Positions 27,464 through 34,843 of a stretch of 64,000 nucleotides of DNA are shown here, piece after piece. Each line of letters opens with the position of its first letter. Positions within the stretch are counted from its first letter, which is position 1. The position numbers were made by a program, and so were the translations under genes. Source of the stretch: Rhizobium leguminosarum bv. viciae USDA 2370 (GTDB taxonomy: Bacteria; Pseudomonadota; Alphaproteobacteria; Rhizobiales; Rhizobiaceae); contig NZ_MRDL01000022.1 of NCBI RefSeq assembly GCF_002008365.1, positions 124,001 to 188,000 of the forward strand, given 5' to 3'. A model generated the notes under the pieces. That model was not told the origin of the DNA and searched no databases. It saw only the letters and a program-made list of their open reading frames with translations.

Positions 27464-28189
27464 ATGGACTTCAAAGAAAAGACGGTCATCGTGACCGGCG
27501 CCGGCAAAGGCATCGGACGCGAAATTGTAAGGATGCTCGCCGAACGGGGAGCGCAAGTCGTCGCCCTGACCCGGAGTGCTGCCGATGTCGAAGCGCTGCG
27601 AGGGGAATCCGGCTGCCGGGCTATACAGGTCGATCTTGCGGACGCCGATGCGACCAGAGAGGCTGCCATCGCTGCCCTTCCCGCCGATTTGCTCGTCAAC
27701 TGCGCCGGCACGACCGAGCTCCAACCGTTCCTGGAGACAACCGTCGAAGCATTCGACCGTCTTGTCGCGGTCAACACGCGTGCTCCGATGATCGTCGCCC
27801 AGGAATATGCCCGTTCGCTGATCAAGCAGGGCCGCAAAGGCGCCATCGTCAATGTCTCGTCGGTCGCCTCCTTCGTCGGCCTCGCCGACCACGCTGCCTA
27901 TTGCGCGTCGAAGGGTGGATTGGATGGCTTGACGCGGGTCATGGCAAGGGAGCTTGCACCTCACGGCATCCGCGCGAACGGAATCCATCCCACGGTGACG
28001 CTGACCCCGATGGCGGTGAAGGCATGGAGCGATCCCGAGAAGGCCGCGGGGATGATGAAACGAATTCCCGTCGGTCGCTTCGCCGAGCCAGCAGACATTG
28101 CCGAGGTTGTTCTTTTCCTGCTCTCCGACGAGGCTGCGATGGTGAACGGGATATCGATGCCGGTGGACGGTGGCTACATGATTGCTTGA
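27464..28189 (+). CDS. short-chain dehydrogenase (L-xylulose reductase-like)
   Basis: A 241-residue SDR starting MDFKEKTVIVTGAGKGIGRE. Catalytic S132/S133, Y146 and K150 are present, and NCAG at 79-82 stabilises the fold. R37 in ALTRSAADVEALR resembles NADP-preferring carbonyl/L-xylulose reductases. It ends the plus-strand transporter operon, so it likely interconverts the imported polyol and a ketose such as tagatose or sorbose. Confidence 0.88.
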   Translation: MDFKEKTVIVTGAGKGIGREIVRMLAERGAQVVALTRSAADVEALRGESGCRAIQVDLADADATREAAIAALPADLLVNCAGTTELQPFLETTVEAFDRLVAVNTRAPMIVAQEYARSLIKQGRKGAIVNVSSVASFVGLADHAAYCASKGGLDGLTRVMARELAPHGIRANGIHPTVTLTPMAVKAWSDPEKAAGMMKRIPVGRFAEPADIAEVVLFLLSDEAAMVNGISMPVDGGYMIA

Positions 28190-28192
28190 AGT

Positions 28193-28450
28193 TCAGGACT
28201 GCCGCGTGGTACGAGCCCGCGATTGCAATACGGGAAGCGGCGACGTTGACCGCCGCACCAACCGGCGTAGCTCATCCTGATCGATAAAATGATCGGTCAC
28301 GCCGGCCTCTTTATCCGGATGACTGAAGACTAGACCGTCGGAATCCTCAAGCTTCAGAGCTTGCTCCGTATTCATGATCCCCAGTGCCTGGCGCTCGTAC
28401 TCGGATTCGAGTGCCGCCTCGACGATGGCTTTTCTCTTGCGCATGTCCAT
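28193..28450 (-). CDS. hypothetical protein, 85 aa
   Basis: A charged 85-residue frame starting MDMRKRKAIVEAALESEYERQ, with GGAGG just before a pair of ATGs (28450 and 28444). The acidic LKLEDSDGLVF segment precedes a basic, low-complexity C-terminus rich in Arg and Ser. It has no recognised domain. It converges on the SDR gene with 3 nt between stops. The ribosome site supports expression; function unknown. Confidence 0.45.
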   Translation of the reverse strand: MDMRKRKAIVEAALESEYERQALGIMNTEQALKLEDSDGLVFSHPDKEAGVTDHFIDQDELRRLVRRSTSPLPVLQSRARTTRQS

Positions 28451-28624
28451 GTCCTCCGTTCCTCAAAGGGTAACGGACAGGCGGAGTCGCGGTTCCGATC
28501 AAGGCATCACGATATGAGACTGGCTGAAACGAGCGTCCGCCGATACACGGCCGCGCGGGCCGCGCTGTTTTTGGCCCCTCACGAAAATTGGCGAATTCCT
28601 GTTCGATGGCACAAGCTCAAGGCA

Positions 28625-29770
28625 TCAGTCCATCGAAGACCAGTCTGACTGCACTTTGCCATTGTGCTCGCCAAGCTTTGGCGACTTACGATGCTGAATC
28701 AACATCGCCCCTGAAAAGATGATTGGCGTCCGGATGCCCGGTATCCCTTCATTCTCCACCGCCATCTTCCGATGCGCGACTTGCGGGTCCGCGAATACAT
28801 CCTTCACGGTGTTGATCGGCCCGGCGGGAACGCCCACACACGCGAGGTCGGCCAGCAGATCCGTCCGCTTGAAGAGCCTCGTGCTCGCTTCCATCATGGA
28901 TGTCAGTTCTTCTCGATGTCGCACTCTGTCCGCGTTGGTCTTGAAGCGGACGTCGTCCGCCACAGCGGATAGCCGGAGGATTTCGCATAGCCTCTCGAAC
29001 TGACCATCGTTCCCGCAGGCGATAATGATATTGCCGTCGGATACCGGAAATACCTGGTATGGTGCGATGTTGGGATGCGCATTGCCGAGTCTCGTCGGTG
29101 CCTTTCCCGAGGCCAGGAAATTCATCGCCTGGTTGGCCAACACGCCCACTGTGCTGTCCAGCAGCGCCATATCGATATGCTGTCCTTCACCTGTGCTGTT
29201 CCGGAGGGTCAAAGCGGCCTGGATAGCGACGACCGAATAGAGCCCTGTGAAAATATCGCCGAACGCCACGCCAATCTTCTGCGGCTCCCGATCTGGTTCA
29301 CCGGTCAAATCCATGATGCCCGCCATGCCTTGGACGATGAAATCGTATCCCGCACGTTCGGCATATGGGCCGGTTTGGCCAAAGCCGGTAATCGAGCAGT
29401 AAATCAGCTTTGAATTGATCGCCTTCAGGCTCTCGTAATCAAGACCGAACTTCTTCAACGCGCCTACCTTGAAGTTCTCGACGACGACATCCGCGTTCGC
29501 GATCAGTGCACGAAGCTTTTCGACGTCTTCCGCCGAATTGAAATCCGCCGTGATGCTCAGTTTTCCGCGGTTGCAGCTATGGAAGTAGGCCGCAGCGACG
29601 TCATCGCCATCCCGAATGAAAGGAGGCCCCCAACGGCGCGTGTCGTCGCCCTCCGGGCTTTCCACCTTGATGACGGTCGCTCCAAGGTCGGCAAGTGTCT
29701 GTCCAGCCCATGGACCAGCCAGGATACGCGCCAATTCCACGACCCGAACGCCTTCAAGTGGAGATTGCAT
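28625..29770 (-). CDS. CaiB/BaiF (class III) CoA-transferase
   Basis: A 381-residue family III CoA-transferase. The catalytic Asp is D172 in VAFGDIFTGLYS, and VELARILAGPWAGQ near the N-terminus is the CoA-site landmark. With glutaryl-CoA dehydrogenase and ETF-QO encoded next to it, the best guess is succinyl-CoA:glutarate CoA-transferase, activating glutarate. Start 29770 has GGGAGTT six nt upstream; the frame extends six codons further without a better site. Confidence 0.85.
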   Translation of the reverse strand: MQSPLEGVRVVELARILAGPWAGQTLADLGATVIKVESPEGDDTRRWGPPFIRDGDDVAAAYFHSCNRGKLSITADFNSAEDVEKLRALIANADVVVENFKVGALKKFGLDYESLKAINSKLIYCSITGFGQTGPYAERAGYDFIVQGMAGIMDLTGEPDREPQKIGVAFGDIFTGLYSVVAIQAALTLRNSTGEGQHIDMALLDSTVGVLANQAMNFLASGKAPTRLGNAHPNIAPYQVFPVSDGNIIIACGNDGQFERLCEILRLSAVADDVRFKTNADRVRHREELTSMMEASTRLFKRTDLLADLACVGVPAGPINTVKDVFADPQVAHRKMAVENEGIPGIRTPIIFSGAMLIQHRKSPKLGEHNGKVQSDWSSMD

Positions 29771-29813
29771 CGATAACTCCCTAATCATTCCTAAGTCCGC
29801 GGATCAATGTAGG

Positions 29814-31478
29814 CTACATATTCGGATAGACCGGCCCCTCGCCGCCCTGCGGCGGCACCCAGTTGATGTTCTGGTTGGGGTCCTTGATGTCGCAGGTCTT
29901 GCAGTGCACGCAGTTCTGGGCGTTGATGACGAAGACGTCCTTGCCATCCTTTTCCACCCATTCATAAACGCCGGCCGGACAGTAGCGCGTCGACGGGCCG
30001 CCATAGATGTCGTGTTCCGAACTCTTCTGCAGCGCCATGTCCTTGACCTGCAGATGCACCGGCTGGTCTTCCTCGTGATTGGTGTTCGACAGGAACACCG
30101 AGGACAGCCGATCGAAGGTCAAGACGCCATCGGGTTTCGGATAGGCGATCGGCTTGTGCATCGAGGCAGGTTCGAGCGACTGCGCATCGGTCTTGCCATG
30201 TTTCAGCGTGCCGAAGACGGAAAGGCCGAACAGCGTGTTGGTCCACATGTCGAAGCCGCCGAGCGCTACGCCAAGTGCGGTGCCGAACTTCGACCATAGC
30301 GGCTTGACGTTGCGCACCCGTTTCAAATCCTTGCCGATGTCGCCCTTGCGCCATTCAGTCTCGATCTCGGTCACTTCGTCATGGCTGCGGCCTGATATAA
30401 TCGCGGCGGCGATCTTCTCGGCCGCCAGCATGCCCGACAGCACCGCGTTGTGGCTGCCCTTGATGCGCGGCACGTTGACGAGACCGGCCGAACAGCCGAT
30501 CAGCGCGCCGCCGGGGAAGGAAAGCTTCGGCACCGACTGGTAGCCGCCCTCGGTGATGGCACGAGCGCCATAAGACAGCCGCTTGCCGCCCTCGAAGGTG
30601 GTGCGGATCGCCGGATGGGTCTTGAAGCGCTGGAATTCCTCGAAGGGATAGAGATAGGGGTTCTTGTAATTGAGGTGGACGACGAAGCCGACCGCCACCA
30701 GATTGTCTTCCAGGTGATAGAGGAAAGAGCCGCCGCCGGTCTTCATGCCGAGCGGCCAGCCGAAGGAGTGCTGCACCAGGCCCGGCCGATGGTTCTCGGA
30801 CTTCACCTGCCAGAGCTCCTTGATGCCGATACCGAACTTTTGCGGTTCACGGTCTTTCTGCAGATCGAACTTGGCGATCAGCTGCTTGGCGAGCGAGCCG
30901 CGCACACCCTCGCCGATCAGCACATATTTGCCGAGCAGTTCCATGCCGCGGGTATAGTTCGGGCCGGGTTCGCCGTTCTTCTCGATGCCCATGTCGCCGG
31001 TGGCGACCCCGATGACGGCACCCTCGTCATTGTAGAGCACCTCGGTTGCTGCAAAACCCGGATAGATTTCGACGCCGAGTTCTTCGGCCTTGGTCGCCAG
31101 CCAGCGACAGACGAGCCCAAGCGAGACGATGTAGTTGCCGTGATTGTTCATCAGGGGCGGCATCAGCACATTCGGCAGGCGAACAGAGCCGGCCGGACCG
31201 AGCAGCAGGAAGTGATCTGATGTGACCTTGGTCTTGAACGGATGATCGGCCTCGTCGCGCCAGCCGGGCAACAGCCGGTCGATGCCGATCGGGTCGACCA
31301 CGGCGCCCGAGAGGATATGCGCGCCGACTTCCGCGCCCTTCTCCAGCACGACGACGGAGAGTTCCGGATTGACCTGCTTCAACCGGATCGCCGCCGCAAG
31401 ACCGGCAGGACCGGCGCCGACGATCACCACGTCGAATTCCATGCTCTCGCGACTTTCGTCTGCGTGTTCTTCGGTCAT
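29814..31478 (-). CDS. electron transfer flavoprotein-ubiquinone oxidoreductase
   Basis: A 554-residue ETF-QO, full length. VVIVGAGPAGLAAA (about residues 17-30) binds FAD. The C-terminal 4Fe-4S domain has CPAGVYEW followed by NCVHCKTCDIKDPNQNINW. It passes electrons from ETF, here reduced by the acyl-CoA dehydrogenase encoded nearby, to ubiquinone at the inner membrane. Its placement in a catabolic operon suggests co-regulation with glutaryl-CoA oxidation; a second genomic copy is possible. Confidence 0.95.
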   Translation of the reverse strand: MTEEHADESRESMEFDVVIVGAGPAGLAAAIRLKQVNPELSVVVLEKGAEVGAHILSGAVVDPIGIDRLLPGWRDEADHPFKTKVTSDHFLLLGPAGSVRLPNVLMPPLMNNHGNYIVSLGLVCRWLATKAEELGVEIYPGFAATEVLYNDEGAVIGVATGDMGIEKNGEPGPNYTRGMELLGKYVLIGEGVRGSLAKQLIAKFDLQKDREPQKFGIGIKELWQVKSENHRPGLVQHSFGWPLGMKTGGGSFLYHLEDNLVAVGFVVHLNYKNPYLYPFEEFQRFKTHPAIRTTFEGGKRLSYGARAITEGGYQSVPKLSFPGGALIGCSAGLVNVPRIKGSHNAVLSGMLAAEKIAAAIISGRSHDEVTEIETEWRKGDIGKDLKRVRNVKPLWSKFGTALGVALGGFDMWTNTLFGLSVFGTLKHGKTDAQSLEPASMHKPIAYPKPDGVLTFDRLSSVFLSNTNHEEDQPVHLQVKDMALQKSSEHDIYGGPSTRYCPAGVYEWVEKDGKDVFVINAQNCVHCKTCDIKDPNQNINWVPPQGGEGPVYPNM

Positions 31479-31520
31479 GATAAATGCCTGACAAATCTCG
31501 ATGTTGGGATGAGATGGGGG

Positions 31521-32408
31521 TCAGCGAGTTGGTCGAGCTGGAACGTATCCGTAGTCGTAGAACCCGCGTTGTGTCTTGCGACCGAGCCAGCCAGCTTCGA
31601 CATATTTGACCAGCAGCGGGCATGGACGGTATTTGCTATCAGCCAACCCTTCGTGAAGGACCTGCATGATGGAGAGGCATGTGTCCAAACCGATAAAATC
31701 TGCCAGTTCGAGTGGCCCCATCGGATGATTGGCGCCGAGCTTCATGCCGGTGTCTATGGCTTCTACGTTTCCAACACCCTCATACAGAGTGTAGATCGCT
31801 TCGTTGATCATAGGGATGAGGATACGATTTACGATGAAAGCCGGAAAATCTTCGGAGACGGTGACCGTTTTGCCGATGGATTCGGCGAAATCCTTGGCTA
31901 TGGCAAATGTCTCTTGATCAGTTCCGATGCCGCGAACCAGCTCGACGAGCTTCATAACCGGTACGGGATTCATGAAGTGTATCCCTATAAAACGATTGGG
32001 CCTGTCGGTTGACGCCGCGAGCCGCGTTATGGAGAGCGACGATGTGTTCGTCGCCAAGATCGCGTCAGGCTTCAGCACGGTGCACACATCCGTAAAGACT
32101 TTCCTCTTGATGTCTTCATTCTCGCTGACCGCTTCGACGACCAAATCGGCAGTCGCCAGATCCGAAAGGGAGAACGCTCCCTTTATTCGGGAGATCGCCT
32201 GCTCAGCCGCCTCGGCCGGCATTTTGCCGGTTTCCGCCTGGCGCCCGAAATATCCGGCGCTCGCTTCGATGCTCGCGCGAATTCGACTTTTGTCGAGATC
32301 GTAAATCAGCGCCTCATACCCGTGTCTCGTCACGACCTCCACGATCCCAGTACCCATTTGTCCGGCACCGATGACGGCGACGGTAGAAATCTTATTCACT
32401 ACAGGCAT
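31521..32408 (-). CDS. 3-hydroxybutyryl-CoA dehydrogenase
   Basis: A 295-residue 3-hydroxyacyl-CoA dehydrogenase. VAVIGAGQMGTGI (about residues 10-22) binds NAD, NTSSLSI is the substrate loop, and GIHFMNPVPVMKLVE carries the catalytic His; GFYDYG ends the family core. It oxidises 3-hydroxybutyryl-CoA formed from crotonyl-CoA, the product of glutaryl-CoA dehydrogenase. Start 32408 has GAGAGG upstream. No enoyl-CoA hydratase is encoded in the window. Confidence 0.9.
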   Translation of the reverse strand: MPVVNKISTVAVIGAGQMGTGIVEVVTRHGYEALIYDLDKSRIRASIEASAGYFGRQAETGKMPAEAAEQAISRIKGAFSLSDLATADLVVEAVSENEDIKRKVFTDVCTVLKPDAILATNTSSLSITRLAASTDRPNRFIGIHFMNPVPVMKLVELVRGIGTDQETFAIAKDFAESIGKTVTVSEDFPAFIVNRILIPMINEAIYTLYEGVGNVEAIDTGMKLGANHPMGPLELADFIGLDTCLSIMQVLHEGLADSKYRPCPLLVKYVEAGWLGRKTQRGFYDYGYVPARPTR

Positions 32409-32469
32409 GCTGCCTCTCGCTAATCCGGAGGTTGAAGGACGGATCTGTGCCGAATAGGCTATCGGGGAA

Positions 32470-33645
32470 TTAGGAGAACGCCTGGAGGTCCGTCTGGGCA
32501 CGCCCAAGGATCAGGGCATGGACGTCGTGGGTCCCTTCGTAAGTGTTGACCGTCTCCAAGTTCTGCGCGTGGCGCATGACGTGATATTCGATCTGAATGC
32601 CGTTGCCGCCATGCATATCCCGGGCTTGCCGAGCGATATCCAGCGCCTTTCCGCAGTTGTTACGCTTGACGAGCGAGACCATTTCCGGGGCCATCTTGTG
32701 CTCATCCATCAGCCGGCCAACGCGAAGCGAACCCTGCAGTCCGAGCGTGATTTCGGTCATCATATCGGCGAGCTTCTTTTGATAAAGCTGCATCCCTGCA
32801 AGCGGCTTCCCGAACTGTTTGCGGTCCAGGCCGTATTGACGAGCGCGGAACCAGCAGTCCTCCGCGGCTCCCATAACGCCCCAGGAGATGCCGTAGCGGG
32901 CGCGGTTGAGGCAGCCAAACGGCCCCTTGAGGCCGGAAACGCCGGGCAGAAGCGCATCCTCTGTGACTTCGACACCGTCCATTACGATTTCGCCTGTGAT
33001 CGAGGCACGCAGCGAAAGCTTGCCACCAATCTTCGGGGCCGAAAGGCCCTTCATGCCCTTTTCGAGAACGAAGCCGCGTATTTCATTGTTGTGAGCCTCG
33101 GACTTGGCCCATACGACGAAGACATCGGCAATCGGCGAGTTCGAGATCCACATCTTCGAGCCGCGCAATCGGTAGCCGCCCTCAATTTTCTCGGCGCGGG
33201 TTTTCATACCGCCGGGATCTGAGCCTGCGTCAGGCTCAGTCAGGCCGAAACAGCCAATCAGTTCACCCGAAACAAGGCCCGGCAGGTACTTCTTCTTCTG
33301 CTCGCCAGAGCCGTAGGCGTAGATCGGATAAATGACCAGCGAGGACTGCACACTCATCATCGAGCGATATCCGGAGTCGATGCGCTCGACCTCGCGAGCG
33401 ACCAGACCATAGGCAACATAGGATGCGTTCGCGGCCCCGTACTCTTCAGGCAGCGTCACCCCAAGAAGGCCAGTCTGCCCCATCAACCTGAACAGCTCTG
33501 GGTCGGTCGCTTCTTCGAGATAGGCGTCCTGGACGCGCGGCAAGAGTTCGGATTCTGCGAAAGCCGCAGCGGACTCGCGGATCATCCGTTCATCTTCGGT
33601 CAGCTGGTCGTCGAGCAGAAACGGGTCGTTCCAAGTAAAGGCCAA
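32470..33645 (-). CDS. glutaryl-CoA dehydrogenase
   Basis: A 391-residue acyl-CoA dehydrogenase. [16 protein letters not shown] carries the catalytic Glu (E370), characteristic of the glutaryl-CoA/short-chain group, and [16 protein letters not shown] is the FAD-binding landmark. It converts glutaryl-CoA to crotonyl-CoA and CO2, feeding ETF. The start codon is TTG at 33645, with GGGAGG 9 nt upstream and no in-frame ATG before the family's usual N-terminus. It diverges from the LysR gene. Confidence 0.93.
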   Translation of the reverse strand: MAFTWNDPFLLDDQLTEDERMIRESAAAFAESELLPRVQDAYLEEATDPELFRLMGQTGLLGVTLPEEYGAANASYVAYGLVAREVERIDSGYRSMMSVQSSLVIYPIYAYGSGEQKKKYLPGLVSGELIGCFGLTEPDAGSDPGGMKTRAEKIEGGYRLRGSKMWISNSPIADVFVVWAKSEAHNNEIRGFVLEKGMKGLSAPKIGGKLSLRASITGEIVMDGVEVTEDALLPGVSGLKGPFGCLNRARYGISWGVMGAAEDCWFRARQYGLDRKQFGKPLAGMQLYQKKLADMMTEITLGLQGSLRVGRLMDEHKMAPEMVSLVKRNNCGKALDIARQARDMHGGNGIQIEYHVMRHAQNLETVNTYEGTHDVHALILGRAQTDLQAFS

Positions 33646-33742
33646 GATGGTCGTCCTCCCATTGAGGTTTTTGGCAGTTCGAATTTGACGGAATTAAAGC
33701 CGCTTTTTCGCAACTGAGAAAGCGAGGTTTACTCATCGGCCC

Positions 33743-33764
33743 ATGAGCTATAGTAATAGCTCAT
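33743..33764. promoter_or_regulatory. palindrome covering the LysR start codon
   Basis: ATGAGCTAT (33743-33751) and ATAGCTCAT (33756-33764) are perfect 9-bp inverted arms around AGTA. The right arm includes the first two bases of the LysR gene's ATG. It could be an autoregulatory site or, in RNA, a hairpin that hides the start. No clear Shine-Dalgarno sequence precedes this ATG. Confidence 0.55.
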
Positions 33765-34677
33765 GGCAAACCTCTCGCGAAGGCTCCTTCCCTCCACCTC
33801 GGCTCTCGCGGCGTTCGATTCCGTCGCGCGGATGGGCACCTTCTCTGCGGCAGCGGAGGAGCTTTCCCTGACACAGGGAGCCATCAGCCGGCAGATCGCG
33901 TCGCTGGAGGAACAACTCGGCGTTTTACTGTTCGAGCGCACCAGCCGTGGTGTCAACCTCACAGAGGCGGGCACAAACTATGCCCGTGCAATTGCCAACG
34001 CTCTTGCGGAAATTCGTTCCGCTTCACTGCAGGCCATGACCCAACAACATAGCGATCAACTCAATCTTGCCATCTTGCCGACATTCGGCACCCGCTGGTT
34101 GATGCCGCGCATTCCGCGATTTGTCGCCAGACACCCCGAGATCACGTTGAACTTCGCCACACGCATTGGCGTGTTCGATTTCGATCGCGACGACATAGAT
34201 ATGGCGATTCATATCGGCCAGCCCGATTGGCCCGGTGCGGAAAGCACATTTCTTATGGAAGAGATGGTAGCACCGATCGCGTCGCCACTTTTTCTCAGTT
34301 CACATCCCATCGTGAAGGTTGAAGATCTGCTTCGCCTGCCGCTGCTGCAGATGGCGTCCCGTCCCGGGGCCTGGAGCCATTTTTTCGAAAGCCTCCAGGT
34401 CAACGGCACCCCGTCGCAGGCCATGCGGTTCGAACAGTTCAGCAATGTGGCCCAAGCCTGCATTGCTGGATTGGGGCTCGCGTTGATGCCGCTTTTCCTC
34501 ATCGACTCCGAGCTCGCAAATGGCCAGCTCGTTCAAGCCTTTCCCCATCAGGTCAAAAGCACCAGCGCCTATTATGCGGTCGCGCCGCTGAGCAGGAAGG
34601 ACTTCCGGCCTGTCGTTGCGTTCCGCGCATGGTTGCTGGAAGAGGTCGCTCGTTACCAGGAAGGCATTATCGGCTGA
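33763..34677 (+). CDS. LysR family regulator (GcvA-like), probable regulator of glutarate genes
   Basis: A 304-residue LysR protein: N-terminal HTH (about residues 19-45, SVARMGTFSAAAEELSLTQG) and a periplasmic-binding-like effector domain. GcvA-type features include LPIFG-like LAILPTFGTRW near residue 101. It diverges from glutaryl-CoA dehydrogenase across 117 bp, the usual layout for a LysR regulator and its target. Its ATG lies inside a 22-bp palindrome. Confidence 0.9.
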   Translation: MANLSRRLLPSTSALAAFDSVARMGTFSAAAEELSLTQGAISRQIASLEEQLGVLLFERTSRGVNLTEAGTNYARAIANALAEIRSASLQAMTQQHSDQLNLAILPTFGTRWLMPRIPRFVARHPEITLNFATRIGVFDFDRDDIDMAIHIGQPDWPGAESTFLMEEMVAPIASPLFLSSHPIVKVEDLLRLPLLQMASRPGAWSHFFESLQVNGTPSQAMRFEQFSNVAQACIAGLGLALMPLFLIDSELANGQLVQAFPHQVKSTSAYYAVAPLSRKDFRPVVAFRAWLLEEVARYQEGIIG

Positions 34678-34785
34678 TAGCGGGAGCCGATGAAACCATA
34701 CCTAAGACACCTTCGATAAATCTGGAATGTCGCCAGGGCTTCGCCATCTGTGCGGCCTTTCGCTCCTGTTCGTTGCGAGCGTCGC

Positions 34786-34829
34786 TTGACTCCTCGGCTA
34801 AATCCTGTCAATTTATGCTAACGTTAGCA
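34786..34829 (+). promoter_or_regulatory. ppc promoter and LacI-type operator 1
   Basis: TGCTAACGTTAGCA at 34816-34829 is a perfect 14-bp palindrome ending 14 bp before the TTG start, next to the AAGGA ribosome site. TTGACT (34786-34791) lies 24 bp upstream as a possible -35. This is one of six such sites in the window. Confidence 0.8.
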
Positions 34830-34843
34830 CAAGGAATGCGCAT

